Assembly (NCBI RefSeq): GCF_028069725.1 | Contig: NZ_JANEWG010000028.1 | Span: 1 to 62,562 of the forward strand | Direction: 5' to 3' | From: Citrobacter sp. Awk 4 | GTDB lineage: Bacteria; Pseudomonadota; Gammaproteobacteria; Enterobacterales; Enterobacteriaceae | DNA length: 62,562 nt | Shown here: one piece after another, positions 28,314 through 38,523 of the stretch | Layout: every line of letters begins with the position of its first letter | Numbering within the stretch: the stretch's first letter is position 1 | Made by a program: the position numbers and the translations under genes | Notes under the pieces: model-generated | Databases searched by the model: none | Told to the model about the DNA's origin: nothing | Seen by the model: only the letters and a program-made list of their open reading frames with translations

Positions 28314-29762
28314 TTATAGCCCCTGGCAGAGGTATTTCATCTCCAGGTAATCGTCGATCCCGTATTCTGACCCTTCGCGCCCCAGCCCCGACTGCTTGAC
28401 GCCGCCAAACGGCGCGACTTCATTGGAGATGAGTCCGGTATTGATTCCTACCATACCGTACTCAAGCTGTTCTGATACGCGCCAGATCCGCGCGGCGTCA
28501 TTGGTGTAGAAATACGATGCCAGACCATAAATGGTGTCATTAGCCTGCCGGATAACATCCTGTTCATCGTCGAACTTCACCAGTGCGGCGACCGGGCCAA
28601 AGATCTCTTCCTGTAACAGCTGAGAGCCGGGCTGCACGTTGCCGATCACCGTTGGGGTAAAGAAATTGCCGCCTGCCGCATGACGCTGACCACCGGTTAA
28701 CAGCGTGGCACCACGGGTCAGCGCATCATCGAGCAGGGACTGCACTTTTTGCACGGCATCACCGTTGATAAGCGGCCCTGTTTGTACGCCGGGTTGACTA
28801 CCGTCGCCCACTTGCAGCGCGGCGACTCTGGCGACGAATTTCTCGCAAAATGCGTCGTAAATGGCGTGGTGAATATAAAAGCGGTTCACGCAAACGCAGG
28901 TTTGCCCGGCATTGCGGAATTTGGCCACCAGCGCGCCTTCTACGGCTTTGTCGAGGCAGGCATCCTCAAAGACGATAAACGGCGCGTTGCCGCCTAATTC
29001 CAGCGACACCTTTTTAATGCTGTCGGCACACTGGCGCATCAGGACGCGGCCCACTTCGGTTGATCCCGTGAACGAGAGTTTGCGGACACGCTCGTCACCC
29101 GTGAATACGGCACCGATATCGCGGGATTTACCGGTCACGACATTAATAACACCGGCCGGGATCCCCGCCTGTCGCGCCAGTTCCGCCAGCGCCAGTGCGG
29201 TGAACGGCGTTTCATTCGCCGGTTTGAGTACCATCGTACAACCCGCCGCGAGCGCAGGGCCGGCTTTGCGGGTGATCATCGCCGCAGGGAAATTCCACGG
29301 CGTGATAGCGGCGCAGACGCCGATGCCCTGGTGGATCACCATCAACCGTTTGTCGCTGGACGGGGAGGGGATAACGTCGCCGTTCGTGCGTTTTCCCTGC
29401 TCGGCAAACCATTCGATAAACGACGCGGCGTAGGCAATTTCCCCTGCAGCCTCCGCCAGCGGTTTGCCTTGCTCGGCGGTCATGATCTGCGCCAGCGCGG
29501 AGGTGTTGTCGAGGATCAGACGATGCCAGGCTTTGAGTAACATGCCTCGCTGAGCGGCAGTCATCGCCCGCCAGGCCGGTAATGCCTGCGAGGCGGCGTC
29601 AACCGCCTGACGCGCTTCCTCTGCGCCCATATTGGGGATTTTCCCCAGTGTTGCGCCCGTTGCCGGGTTCGTCACCGTCAGAGTGGCGTCATCATCGGCA
29701 TTTCGCCAGACACCAGCAATAAATGCCTGTTGACGAAAAAGTGAAGATTGAAATACAGACAT
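28314..29762 (-). CDS. NAD(P)-dependent aldehyde dehydrogenase, probable malic semialdehyde dehydrogenase
   Basis: 482 residues, strongly like GabD (succinate semialdehyde dehydrogenase) along the whole length. Catalytic C289 lies in AGQTCVC, with the general base E255 in SLELGGN and TPWNFP and FTGSTEVG cofactor motifs. E. coli K-12 has no gene between yeaW and yeaX. The product of carnitine oxygenation is malic semialdehyde, a hydroxy analogue of succinate semialdehyde, so oxidation of that compound to malate is the natural reading. The role is inferred from context and family; succinate semialdehyde remains a possible substrate. GGGAGAGAG precedes the ATG. Confidence 0.88.
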   Translation of the reverse strand: MSVFQSSLFRQQAFIAGVWRNADDDATLTVTNPATGATLGKIPNMGAEEARQAVDAASQALPAWRAMTAAQRGMLLKAWHRLILDNTSALAQIMTAEQGKPLAEAAGEIAYAASFIEWFAEQGKRTNGDVIPSPSSDKRLMVIHQGIGVCAAITPWNFPAAMITRKAGPALAAGCTMVLKPANETPFTALALAELARQAGIPAGVINVVTGKSRDIGAVFTGDERVRKLSFTGSTEVGRVLMRQCADSIKKVSLELGGNAPFIVFEDACLDKAVEGALVAKFRNAGQTCVCVNRFYIHHAIYDAFCEKFVARVAALQVGDGSQPGVQTGPLINGDAVQKVQSLLDDALTRGATLLTGGQRHAAGGNFFTPTVIGNVQPGSQLLQEEIFGPVAALVKFDDEQDVIRQANDTIYGLASYFYTNDAARIWRVSEQLEYGMVGINTGLISNEVAPFGGVKQSGLGREGSEYGIDDYLEMKYLCQGL

Positions 29763-29780
29763 GGCTCTCTCCCTGCGCGA

Positions 29781-30905
29781 TTAACTCTTAAACACCTGGG
29801 CGACCAGATTATGGAAATGGGCGATACCGTGCTCGGAAATTCCGCTCCCGCTGGCATCCGCCATAATGCGCCCCTGACCGCGATAGCCGCGTGATTTCAG
29901 CCCTTTTTGTACGCTTTCGACCAGACGTAAATCTTCCGGACGGAACACGTCGCGATACCATTCGATCAGTGACTTTTGTTCATCCGTTAATTCTTCGTTG
30001 GTAAAGTAGATGTCGTAGTTTTGCAGGGTGGTTTCTGCATCAACCGGAAACTCATAGATAACCGTCATCATCCCTTTGATAGGCGTGACGTTGAGCATGG
30101 TGCAGGGCCACAGCCAGAACCCGTGGAAGGCCGCATCCACACCCTCTTCAAATTTGAATGATTGCTCGGAAGGTTTGGCGAAACCGTACTGCAGCGTCCA
30201 GTTGCCATGCATGGTATGCCAGTAGCGATCCACCTGTACGGAATCCGAGAAGCCAGGGTGTGCCGGTCCGCAGTGGTAGCACTCCATATAGTTATCGACG
30301 ATATTCTTCCAGTTTGCCGGGGTACGGGTGGTAAAACGCGCCGCGAGTTTCAGATCATGAACCTCCGGGCACGCCTCCACTACTTTCGCCGCCAGCCCCG
30401 GTAACTGCTCCTCAACGCTGCCCGCATTAGGGTCCATGTTGATAAAGACAAAACCGGCGTACTCTTCAAGGCGAACCGGGGTGAGGTGGGCCTTTTCGCT
30501 GTCGAAATTAGCCACGTTTTCACAGTTACGGGCGTGAGCGAGATTGCCATCCAGCTTGAAGGCCCAGGCATGGTATGGGCAGGTGATCACGTTTTTCGCT
30601 TTCCCTTCGCCGCTCAGTAACTGATGACCGCGATGCGGACAGACGTTATAAAAGGCGCGCAGAATATTGTCGCGACCGCGCACCAGGACGATATTTTCGC
30701 CAATTACCTCGCGGGTCACATAATCATTCGGCTTCGCCAGTTCGCTACTGTGCGCGACGCAAATCCAGCTTTTGGCAAACACGTTCTCTTTTTCATGTTC
30801 GAATGCCTGCTGGTCGGTGTAAAAGCGTGCCGGAATGGTCCAGGCATCCTGCGGGTTTGCGCAAAAGTTGTCAGGCAAAACAAATTCAGGGCTCAGATTG
30901 CTCAT
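29781..30905 (-). CDS. yeaW: YeaW, carnitine monooxygenase Rieske oxygenase
   Basis: 374 residues, the same length as E. coli YeaW (CntA type). It cleaves L-carnitine to trimethylamine and malic semialdehyde using O2. The Rieske cluster is held by C89-x-H91 and C109-x2-H112. The mononuclear iron site has H211 and H216 in ECYHCGPAHPG, with E208 as the bridging acid, where most Rieske oxygenases have Asp and carnitine monooxygenases have Glu. It follows the transporter yeaV by 49 bases and precedes the dehydrogenase by 18 bases. Confidence 0.94.
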   Translation of the reverse strand: MSNLSPEFVLPDNFCANPQDAWTIPARFYTDQQAFEHEKENVFAKSWICVAHSSELAKPNDYVTREVIGENIVLVRGRDNILRAFYNVCPHRGHQLLSGEGKAKNVITCPYHAWAFKLDGNLAHARNCENVANFDSEKAHLTPVRLEEYAGFVFINMDPNAGSVEEQLPGLAAKVVEACPEVHDLKLAARFTTRTPANWKNIVDNYMECYHCGPAHPGFSDSVQVDRYWHTMHGNWTLQYGFAKPSEQSFKFEEGVDAAFHGFWLWPCTMLNVTPIKGMMTVIYEFPVDAETTLQNYDIYFTNEELTDEQKSLIEWYRDVFRPEDLRLVESVQKGLKSRGYRGQGRIMADASGSGISEHGIAHFHNLVAQVFKS

Positions 30906-30954
30906 AGGGTTACCTTTTATTTTTTGTCAGTAAGAGGATGTTGGCTCGTGGCGC

Positions 30955-32568
30955 TCAGTGGTCGCCTTTGAGTATGGTCCCGGCTGGCAGCGTGGGCGTT
31001 GATTCGGGCGCGCTGTCCTGCTTTTCGGGAATAATGCTTTCAATTTGATGGGCAGGGACGTGGGCATAGTCCTGCTTTAACCAGCGAATAAAGCCAGCGA
31101 CCTTCACCAGTAAGATGGCGAGGAACGGAAGCGCTGTCAGTACCACGGTAGTTTTCATTGTTTCCAGCGAGGCGCCGGTAAACAAAATCGACAGCGGAAT
31201 CAGGGTAATGACCACACACCAGAAGAGACGCAGTCCACGCTCAGGATCGTCACCTTCCTGCAGGTTTCGCGTGCTGGTTGCCGCCATGGTATAGGCCACC
31301 GCATCCATGTGGGATGCCAGGAAAATAATCATCACCGCCAGATACGCCGCCAGGAACAGCTTGCCAGCCGGGAGTGACATCAATACTTGCTGTACGGCGG
31401 TTTCGCCACCCAGCGTTTGCATTACCTGCGGTACGTTGATCACACCGTTAATAAACTGATGGATGGCATAACTTTCCATCACGCCGAAGAAGAACCAGCA
31501 GCCGACGGTGCTACCGAGGATTAGCGCCCAGATGACCTCTTTAATCTTACGACCGCGCGACACGCGAGTAACAAACATTGCCACGCCAGGGGTATAAGAG
31601 ATCCACCACAGCCAGTAAAACACGGTCCAGTTGCGGGTAAACGAGCCGTCTCCGAGCGGGTCAGTGAACAGACTCATTTGCAGGAAGTTCTGCGTCGTCA
31701 GGCCAATGGCGTTGATAACGCTGTTAGTAATAAACTCGGTTGGGCCAACGATAAGCACCAGCAGCGGCAGCAAAAACGCGCCCCAGCCAACCATTTTGCT
31801 CAAACGTTGCAGGCCGTTATTGATACCAATCCAGGAGCTGAGGCAGAAAATTCCGCCGGAAAGCAGGATAACGAAAGCCTGCACGGTGAAGTTATCCGGT
31901 AATCCGGTCAGCGCAGATAACCCGCGCGTAAAGGTGGCTGCGGTGACGACCAGAGAGATGGTCAATGCGCCGACGGTGGCTATCAGGAACATCAGGTCGA
32001 CCAGACGGCCCCAGACGCCTTGCGGATGCACCCCTGTGATGGCGGCAATAATCCCCGAGAGGCTTAACCCTTTGTTTTTACGTACATGAAAATGGTAGGC
32101 CATGATTAATGAGGCCAGAGTATAGGTCGCCCACGCGCTGACTCCCCAATGGAAGAAGGAGTAGGGGATACTAAATTCGAGAGCCTTTTGTGAATTTGGC
32201 GCGATATTCAGACCCGGCGTCTGGTAGTAATACGCCCACTCAGCCACGCCCCAATAGAGCGTGGAAGAACCTAATCCGGCGCAGATAAACATGAATAACC
32301 AGGAAAGGGTGCTGTACTCCGGTTTTCCTTCCCCGAGGCGAATATTGCCGTATTTACTGGTCGCCAGATAGATGACCAGTCCCATTGCCAATAGCACCAG
32401 GACCTGAACTGCGGAACCGAGCATCCGTGTAACGCCGTTAAAAATGGTGTTTGCTGCTTGCGCTGATTGTTGCGGGAAGAGACTTAATGCTGCTGCGATA
32501 AAAAGAATAGCCAGTAAGCTGATGGCGATCAGCGGCACATCTTTTTTCTTTTTTACATTGCTCAACAT
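30955..32568 (-). CDS. yeaV: YeaV, BCCT-family carnitine/betaine transporter
   Basis: 537 residues from MLSNVKKKK, chosen because AGGAG sits seven bases before this ATG; two earlier in-frame starts lack one. It has twelve predicted helices and the family tryptophan motif ([15 protein letters not shown]), as in CaiT and BetP. It probably imports carnitine, and perhaps gamma-butyrobetaine or betaine, for YeaWX. First gene of the operon, with its promoter in the 212-base gap before the dmlA terminator. Confidence 0.9.
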   Translation of the reverse strand: MLSNVKKKKDVPLIAISLLAILFIAAALSLFPQQSAQAANTIFNGVTRMLGSAVQVLVLLAMGLVIYLATSKYGNIRLGEGKPEYSTLSWLFMFICAGLGSSTLYWGVAEWAYYYQTPGLNIAPNSQKALEFSIPYSFFHWGVSAWATYTLASLIMAYHFHVRKNKGLSLSGIIAAITGVHPQGVWGRLVDLMFLIATVGALTISLVVTAATFTRGLSALTGLPDNFTVQAFVILLSGGIFCLSSWIGINNGLQRLSKMVGWGAFLLPLLVLIVGPTEFITNSVINAIGLTTQNFLQMSLFTDPLGDGSFTRNWTVFYWLWWISYTPGVAMFVTRVSRGRKIKEVIWALILGSTVGCWFFFGVMESYAIHQFINGVINVPQVMQTLGGETAVQQVLMSLPAGKLFLAAYLAVMIIFLASHMDAVAYTMAATSTRNLQEGDDPERGLRLFWCVVITLIPLSILFTGASLETMKTTVVLTALPFLAILLVKVAGFIRWLKQDYAHVPAHQIESIIPEKQDSAPESTPTLPAGTILKGDH

Positions 32569-32779
32569 GGGTGATCTCCTGGGCATCGTCGCCCGTATTT
32601 GGCATTGGCCTGTAGTTGTAATCACGCTGTAGGGTCAAGACTTGTTACTCCATTTGTTGCAAATTAATTATTTGTTTGTTGCGTGAATTAAACAATTAGT
32701 GAATGCGTGAAGCAATAAAACACGGAACGGAAATAATAAAAGGTGAAATGACGCAGGTATTTCCCAGGGAGAATAAATA

Positions 32780-32808
32780 AAAAAAGCCGCGTCAGTGACG
32801 CGGCTCTT
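32780..32808 (-). terminator. terminator of dmlA
   Basis: AGCCGCGTC at 32786-32794 pairs with GACGCGGCT at 32798-32806. On the minus strand it is followed by TTTTTT. It separates dmlA from the carnitine operon. Confidence 0.85.
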
Positions 32809-32824
32809 ATTTTGTGGTTTGACC

Positions 32825-33910
32825 TCAACGCAGTATGGCCTGACAAATGGCATCACCCACCTGTTGTGTGGAAGCAACGCCTTTCATATCGGGCGTTTTA
32901 GGTCCGCTGGCAATCACCTGTTCAATGGCTGCCAGAATGGCATTGTGTGCATGATGGAAACGCTCATCGCCATTACCGAGGAAATCCAGCATCATGGCGC
33001 CAGCCCAAATGGTCGCAATAGGGTTGGCGATGTTTTTACCGTAGATATCCGGCGCTGAACCGTGTACCGGCTCGAACAATGACGGGAAAGTGCGCTCCGG
33101 ATTGAGGTTGGCAGAGGGCGCAATGCCGATGGTCCCCGTACAGGCCGGGCCCAGATCGGACAGGATATCGCCGAACAGGTTAGAGGCGACCACCACGTCA
33201 AAGCGTTCTGGTTGTAAAACGAAGCGCGCGCACAGTACATCGATGTGCTGCTTATCCCAGCGTATCTGCGGATAGTGCGTGGCCATCGCCTCAACACGTT
33301 CATCCCAGTAAGGCATGCTGATAGCAAGACCGTTAGATTTGGTGGCGGAGGTGAGCGTTTTACGTGGCCGACTCTGCGCCAGTTCAAAGGCGTAACGCAG
33401 AATACGGTCCACGCCGCGGCGGGTAAATACGGACTCCTGGATAACCAGTTCATGCTCGGTCCCGGCGTTGACGCGCCCGCCCAGCGAAGAGTATTCGCCT
33501 TCGGTATTTTCGCGCACCACGTAAAAATCAATATCACCCGCCTGTTTTCCGGCCAGCGGACACGGAACACCCGGGAAGAGACGTACCGGGCGCAAATTGA
33601 CGTACTGATCAAACTCGCGGCGAAACTTCAGCAGTGAACCCCACAATGAGACGTGGTCAGGTACCGTTTCCGGCCAGCCGACGGCGCCAAAATAGATGGC
33701 ATCAAATGACTTAAGTTGCTCGTGCCAGTCATCAGGCATCATCTTTCCGTGATGGGTATAGTACTCACAGCTGGCCCATTCGATCGGCTCAAAGCTTAGC
33801 GACAAGTCCCAGCGCTCAGCGGCAGCCTGCAAGACACGAATACCTTCAGGCAGAACTTCTTTCCCAATACCGTCTCCGGGAATAGCGGCAATACGACAGG
33901 TTTTCTTCAT
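32825..33910 (-). CDS. dmlA: DmlA, D-malate dehydrogenase (decarboxylating)
   Basis: 361 residues from MKKTCRIAAIPGDGIG, the length of E. coli DmlA (YeaU). An isocitrate/isopropylmalate dehydrogenase-fold enzyme that turns D-malate into pyruvate and CO2 with NAD. GDGIGKEV starts the fold, and the metal-binding region SNLFGDILSDLGPACTGTIG and the GSAPDIYGKNIANP motif are present. A GTG four codons upstream is less like the family start. It is divergent from its activator dmlR. Beside the carnitine operon it would take the D-malate derived from L-carnitine to pyruvate. Confidence 0.94.
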   Translation of the reverse strand: MKKTCRIAAIPGDGIGKEVLPEGIRVLQAAAERWDLSLSFEPIEWASCEYYTHHGKMMPDDWHEQLKSFDAIYFGAVGWPETVPDHVSLWGSLLKFRREFDQYVNLRPVRLFPGVPCPLAGKQAGDIDFYVVRENTEGEYSSLGGRVNAGTEHELVIQESVFTRRGVDRILRYAFELAQSRPRKTLTSATKSNGLAISMPYWDERVEAMATHYPQIRWDKQHIDVLCARFVLQPERFDVVVASNLFGDILSDLGPACTGTIGIAPSANLNPERTFPSLFEPVHGSAPDIYGKNIANPIATIWAGAMMLDFLGNGDERFHHAHNAILAAIEQVIASGPKTPDMKGVASTQQVGDAICQAILR

Positions 33911-34013
33911 ACCAGCTCTCACTTATCAGCAACCAAAATTGACTTCCCCTTTATCCTATAATTGACTGATTGAGAGTTAATCCCCCTAACTGGTGAAACA
34001 TAAAACACAGATC

Positions 34014-34931
34014 ATGAATAATCTGCCGCTGCTAAATGATTTACGCGTCTTTATGCTGGTTGCCCGCCGTGCCGGATTTGCCGCCGTGGCGGAAGAGCTG
34101 GGCGTTTCCCCTGCGTTTATCAGCAAGCGCGTCGCGTTGCTGGAACAGACGCTCAACGTCGTGTTATTACACCGAACCACCCGGCGGGTCACCATTACTG
34201 AGGAGGGGGAACGCATCTACGAATGGGCGCAGCGCATTTTGCAGGATGTGGATCAGATGATGGATGAGCTGTCTGACGCGCGGCAAGTGCCGCAGGGCAT
34301 GTTACGGGTCATCAGCAGTTTTGGTTTTGGGCGTCGGGTTGTCGCCCCGGCGCTCTCCGCCCTGGCAAAACAGTATCCGCAACTGGAACTGCGCTTTGAC
34401 GTTGAAGACCGGCTGGTGGATCTGGTCAATGAAGGGGTCGATCTCGATATTCGCATTGGGGATGATATCGCCCCGAATTTGATTGCCCGCAAACTGGCCA
34501 CCAACTATCGGGTTTTATGTGCATCGCCAGAATTTCTGACGCAGCACGGTACGCCGAAACAACTCGCTGAGCTGGCAACATATCCCTGTCTGGTCATTAA
34601 GGAGCGTGACCATCCGTTTGGGATATGGCAATTACGCAACAAAGAGGGCGTACACTCGATCAAAGTGACTGGCGCACTGTCATCCAACCACGGCGAGATT
34701 GTGCATCAGTGGTGTCTGGATGGGCAGGGGATTGCGCTGCGTTCGTGGTGGGATGTGTGCGACAACATTGCCAGTGGTCATCTGGTTCACGTGCTGCCGG
34801 AGTATTATCAGCCCGCCAATATCTGGGCTGTTTATGTTTCTCGTCTTGCGACTTCGGCAAAAATCCGTATTACGGTCGAGTTTTTACGCAGTTATTTTCA
34901 GGAGCGTTATCCAAAGTTTAAACTGGAATAA
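34014..34931 (+). CDS. dmlR: DmlR, LysR-family activator of dmlA
   Basis: 305 residues from MNNLPLLNDLR (E. coli DmlR 307). N-terminal winged helix-turn-helix (about 20-45, AAVAEELGVSPAFISKRVALLE) and a periplasmic-binding-fold effector domain. In E. coli it is needed for growth on D-malate and activates dmlA. The position, divergent from dmlA with about 100 bases between, is typical of LysR pairs. No clear T-N11-A box was identified. Confidence 0.93.
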   Translation: MNNLPLLNDLRVFMLVARRAGFAAVAEELGVSPAFISKRVALLEQTLNVVLLHRTTRRVTITEEGERIYEWAQRILQDVDQMMDELSDARQVPQGMLRVISSFGFGRRVVAPALSALAKQYPQLELRFDVEDRLVDLVNEGVDLDIRIGDDIAPNLIARKLATNYRVLCASPEFLTQHGTPKQLAELATYPCLVIKERDHPFGIWQLRNKEGVHSIKVTGALSSNHGEIVHQWCLDGQGIALRSWWDVCDNIASGHLVHVLPEYYQPANIWAVYVSRLATSAKIRITVEFLRSYFQERYPKFKLE

Positions 34932-34970
34932 ACGTGAAGCGCTGAATTTTTGGCAGGCAATTGAAAATAA

Positions 34971-34995
34971 AAAAGGCAGAATTATCTGCCTTCTA
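34971..34995. terminator. bidirectional terminator between dmlR and minE
   Basis: AAGGCAGA at 34973-34980 pairs with TCTGCCTT at 34985-34992 around a four-base loop, with an A run before it and a weaker T-rich run after it. It serves both convergent units. Confidence 0.75.
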
Positions 34996-35022
34996 TAATA
35001 CATGCGCTATTTGTGCTGAGTG

Positions 35023-35289
35023 TTATCGGGATTCTTCTGCTTCCGGTAACGTCACGTTAAGTTCGAGGATAGAAATATCGCCGTCTTTTTGTTCAAGCTG
35101 CACGGTGACCATTTCCGGATCTATTTGCACATATTTGCAGATAACCTCGAGAATATCCTTTCTCAGCTGCGGTAAATAATGCGGTTCGGCGTCACTGCGA
35201 CGGCGCTCCGCGACAATAATTTGCAGTCGCTCTTTTGCGATGTTAGCTGTACTCTTTTTCCGCGAGAGAAAAAAATCCAGTAATGCCAT
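35023..35289 (-). CDS. minE: MinE, topological specificity factor of the Min system
   Basis: 88 residues, identical in length to E. coli MinE. The N-terminal membrane-targeting and MinD-contact helix is [25 protein letters not shown], shown here only as residues 1-25 of the protein, and the C-terminal half is the dimer domain. MinE stimulates the MinD ATPase and drives pole-to-pole oscillation. Its ATG follows the minD stop by three bases. Last gene of minCDE. Confidence 0.97.
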
Positions 35290-35292
35290 AAC

Positions 35293-36105
35293 TTATCCTC
35301 CGAACAGGCGTTTGAGGAAACCTTTCTTCTCTTCTTCAATGAAGCGGAAAGGACGATCTTCTCCCAACAGACGTTCCACAGTATCTGCATACGCTTTGCC
35401 TGCATCCGCGTTGATATCGAGGATGACCGGCTCGCCCTGGTTAGATGCACGTAATACGGATTGATCTTCCGGAATGACGCCCACCAGTTTGATACGCAGG
35501 ATCTCAAGCACGTCTTCCATGCTGAGCATATCGCCTTTGTTGACGCGGCCAGGGTTGTAGCGCGTTAACAGCAGGTGTTCTTTGATCGGATCTTCACCAT
35601 TCTCTGCACGACGTGATTTTGAGGCCAGAATGCCCAGAATACGGTCAGAGTCACGTACTGAGGAGACTTCCGGGTTGGTGGTGATAATCGCTTCATCGGC
35701 AAAATAGAGCGCCATCAGCGCGCCGGTTTCGATACCTGCCGGCGAGTCGCAGACGATGAAATCAAAATCCATCGCTTTCAGATCATCAAGCACTTTCGCG
35801 ACGCCTTCACGGGTCAGTGCATCTTTATCGCGGGTTTGTGATGCCGGAAGAATGAAGAGATTTTCAGTACGTTTATCTTTGATTAACGCCTGATTGAGTG
35901 ACGCATCGCCCTGAATCACGTTCACGAAATCGTAAACGACGCGGCGTTCACATCCCATGATCAGGTCGAGGTTACGCAAGCCGATATCGAAATCAATAAC
36001 GACAGTTTTCTTTCCCTTCTGGGCCAAACCTGTAGCGATGGCCGCGCTGGAGGTGGTCTTGCCAACGCCCCCTTTACCCGAAGTAACAACAATAATGCGT
36101 GCCAT
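35293..36105 (-). CDS. minD: MinD, membrane-associated cell-division ATPase
   Basis: 270 residues, essentially the E. coli protein. Deviant Walker A SGKGGVGKTT with K11 and K16, a switch region with DSPAG, and the C-terminal amphipathic helix ending GFLKRLFGG that binds membrane in the ATP state. It recruits MinC to the poles to block FtsZ ring assembly. The gene lies 22 bases after minC. Confidence 0.98.
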   Translation of the reverse strand: MARIIVVTSGKGGVGKTTSSAAIATGLAQKGKKTVVIDFDIGLRNLDLIMGCERRVVYDFVNVIQGDASLNQALIKDKRTENLFILPASQTRDKDALTREGVAKVLDDLKAMDFDFIVCDSPAGIETGALMALYFADEAIITTNPEVSSVRDSDRILGILASKSRRAENGEDPIKEHLLLTRYNPGRVNKGDMLSMEDVLEILRIKLVGVIPEDQSVLRASNQGEPVILDINADAGKAYADTVERLLGEDRPFRFIEEEKKGFLKRLFGG

Positions 36106-36127
36106 AGAAATTCCTTGTTAAAAGGGA

Positions 36128-36835
36128 TCAATTCAACGGTTGAACTGTCAAAGCGTTCTCTGCCAGTTGCAGACGTGCCGCTTTGCCATAAAATTCTGCT
36201 GGGATTTTATCACTCAGCCAATAAACACCTGCGATAGACACCAGTTCTGCCGTCAGATGCGTACAAAAAATTTGCGCTTCCCGATCGCCGTTTGCGCCTG
36301 CCAGCGCGCGGCCTCTCATCATACCGTAAACGTGAATATTGCCATCGGCAATCAACTCTGCGCCAGCGCTGACGTGACTTGTAACAATTAGATCACATTG
36401 TGGAGCATAAATACGCTGGCCGGAACGAACCGGTACATCTATTAATCGCGTTTTTGTGATAGGAGTAACGTTTTGCGGTGGGGGAACGGGTGCAGCGGCT
36501 TCAACGGGAGCGGAACGAGCCACTTTCTCTTTACCCTCGGTCAGTAAAGGGAGGCCCATCTTGTCGATTTCCGCTTTCAGTCGGGTATCTTTGCATCCGC
36601 TAACCCCGACAATACGCAGACCGGTGGACGCCACGACCTTTTGTAGAACCGGCCAGTTTACCGGGCTTTCAAGGCCGCTGACATTCACCACCACAGGCGC
36701 GTGTTTTAAAAAAGCAGGTGCCTGCGCGATTTTGTCTTCCAACGCCTGACGAATAACCTCGGGTTCTGCTTCGTGCAAATGAACCACTGATAAGGTGAAG
36801 CTACTGCCTTTAAGCTCGATTGGCGTGTTTGACAT
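36128..36835 (-). CDS. minC: MinC, septum-site inhibitor of FtsZ polymerisation
   Basis: 235 residues from [12 protein letters not shown] (E. coli 231). The N-terminal FtsZ-inhibiting domain (about 1-105) and C-terminal beta-helix (about 125-230, with [22 protein letters not shown]) that binds MinD and ZipA/FtsZ tails are linked by an Ala/Pro-rich hinge about four residues longer than in E. coli. A ten-residue upstream extension is rejected on homology. Confidence 0.96.
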   Translation of the reverse strand: MSNTPIELKGSSFTLSVVHLHEAEPEVIRQALEDKIAQAPAFLKHAPVVVNVSGLESPVNWPVLQKVVASTGLRIVGVSGCKDTRLKAEIDKMGLPLLTEGKEKVARSAPVEAAAPVPPPQNVTPITKTRLIDVPVRSGQRIYAPQCDLIVTSHVSAGAELIADGNIHVYGMMRGRALAGANGDREAQIFCTHLTAELVSIAGVYWLSDKIPAEFYGKAARLQLAENALTVQPLN

Positions 36836-36961
36836 CCTGGCCTTACTCAATTTGCTATTTATCATCTCCAGTACGGAGCGATATTCCGAAGTCCAGGAGG
36901 CATGTTATAGTCAGTATTATATTGAGGCAAGTCACCATCCCGTTAATTCAGAGTAAAATGT

Positions 36962-37255
36962 ATGTTTTGTGTGATCTACAGAAGTACTAAGCGTGACCAG
37001 ACCTATTTATATGTCGAAAAAAAAGACGATTTCTCACGGGTTTCTGAGGAACTACTGAAGGGGTTCGGTCAGCCCCAACTGGCGATGATCCTGCCGCTTG
37101 ATGGGCGTAAAAAACTCGCTAATGCCGATATTGATAAAGTAAAACAGGCGCTTGCTGAACAGGGCTATTATTTACAATTGCCGCCGCCGCCGGAAGATTT
37201 ACTGAAACAGCATCTTTCGGTGGCCGGAGAAAATAAATCAGACGCTAAACGTTAA
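36962..37255 (+). CDS. ycgL: YcgL-domain protein
   Basis: 97 residues from [21 protein letters not shown], the core of E. coli YcgL, which is annotated with 11 extra residues that are not conserved upstream here. A small alpha/beta fold with a proline-rich stretch (LPPPPEDLL). The function is unknown. It is divergent from minC with 126 bases between. Confidence 0.92.
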   Translation: MFCVIYRSTKRDQTYLYVEKKDDFSRVSEELLKGFGQPQLAMILPLDGRKKLANADIDKVKQALAEQGYYLQLPPPPEDLLKQHLSVAGENKSDAKR

Positions 37256-37324
37256 ACTGTATCCGGCCGTGTCATGCCTCGTCGATGCAGTTCCTGAAGT
37301 CCACGATTACGTTAGGGGAAAATA

Positions 37325-37984
37325 ATGTATCAACACCATAATTGGCAAGGTGCTCTGCTTGATTACCCAGTCAGTAAAGTGGTTTGCGTAGGCAGTAATT
37401 ATGCAAAGCATATTAAGGAGATGGGCAGCGCGACGCCGGAAGAACCGGTACTGTTCATTAAACCAGAAACCGCATTGTGTGATTTACGCCAGCCGCTGGT
37501 GATCCCTGCGAATATGGGGTCCGTACATCACGAAGTCGAACTGGCGGTATTGATTGGCGCGACGCTACGTAAGGCTTCTCAAGAGCATGTGCGTAAAGCC
37601 ATTGCCGGTTATGGTGTGGCGCTTGATCTCACTTTGCGTGATATTCAGGGGAAAATGAAAAAGGCCGGGCAACCCTGGGAGAAAGCGAAGGGATTTGATA
37701 ACTCATGTCCGCTGTCCGGGTTTATTCCGGTGTCTGAATTTAAGGATGACCCGCAGAATACCACGCTCAGTCTTAGCATTAACGGCGAAATGCGCCAGCA
37801 TGGAACGACGGCGGATATGATCCACCCGATTATTCCGTTGATTGCCTATATGAGTCAATTTTTCACGCTGAAAGCCGGTGATGTGGTGCTGACAGGTACC
37901 CCGGAAGGGGTTGGTCCGTTACACAGTGGTGATGAGCTGACCGTCAGTTTTAATGGCCAAACGCTGACCACCCGGGTGTTGTAA
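37325..37984 (+). CDS. ycgM: YcgM, fumarylacetoacetate hydrolase-family protein
   Basis: 219 residues, the same length as E. coli YcgM. FAH fold with the metal-binding acidic residues in [12 protein letters not shown] and the conserved DLTLRDIQ and [10 protein letters not shown] motifs. Relatives (FAHD1) act as acylpyruvases or oxaloacetate decarboxylase/tautomerase. The YcgM substrate is not settled. It lies 69 bases after ycgL on the same strand. Confidence 0.92.
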   Translation: MYQHHNWQGALLDYPVSKVVCVGSNYAKHIKEMGSATPEEPVLFIKPETALCDLRQPLVIPANMGSVHHEVELAVLIGATLRKASQEHVRKAIAGYGVALDLTLRDIQGKMKKAGQPWEKAKGFDNSCPLSGFIPVSEFKDDPQNTTLSLSINGEMRQHGTTADMIHPIIPLIAYMSQFFTLKAGDVVLTGTPEGVGPLHSGDELTVSFNGQTLTTRVL

Positions 37985-38061
37985 TCTCTGCTTGCCGCCT
38001 TTTCGGGCGGCAAAACTTGCATCCGCCTGCCAGACTGGTTATAAGGTGCAGCTTTATTGCA

Positions 38062-38523
38062 ATGGCGGATACCCGAATGAACGACTTACCTTTCTGGCAA
38101 CGTAAATCCCTGGACGACATGACTGATGCTGAGTGGGAGTCGTTATGCGATGGTTGCGGTCAATGCTGCCTGCATAAATTAATGGATGAAGACACCGATG
38201 ATATTTATTTCACCAACGTCGCCTGCCGTCAGCTAAACATCAAAACCTGCCAGTGTCGTAACTACGAACGTCGTTTCGAGTACGAACCTGATTGCATCAA
38301 GCTTACCCGCGATAACCTCCCGACCTTTGAATGGTTGCCGATGACCTGCGCCTATCGGTTATTGGCCGAAGGGAAGGGGTTACCAGACTGGCACCCGTTG
38401 ATAACCGGTTCAAAAGCTGCCATGCACGGTGAGCGTATTTCTGTGCGCCATATTGCGGTGAAAGAGTCCGAGGTCGTGGACTGGCAGGAGCATATCCTCA
38501 ACAAACCCGAATGGGCGCAGTGA
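38062..38523 (+). CDS. ycgN: YcgN, UPF0260 cysteine-cluster protein
   Basis: 153 residues from [12 protein letters not shown], the length of E. coli YcgN. The cluster [11 protein letters not shown] with later CRQL, CQCRNY, DCIKL and TCAYR cysteines places it in the UPF0153/UPF0260 putative zinc or iron-sulfur binding group. No function is assigned. Its last codons and 3' flank recur as an imperfect 44-base copy at 39213-39256. Confidence 0.93.
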   Translation: MADTRMNDLPFWQRKSLDDMTDAEWESLCDGCGQCCLHKLMDEDTDDIYFTNVACRQLNIKTCQCRNYERRFEYEPDCIKLTRDNLPTFEWLPMTCAYRLLAEGKGLPDWHPLITGSKAAMHGERISVRHIAVKESEVVDWQEHILNKPEWAQ

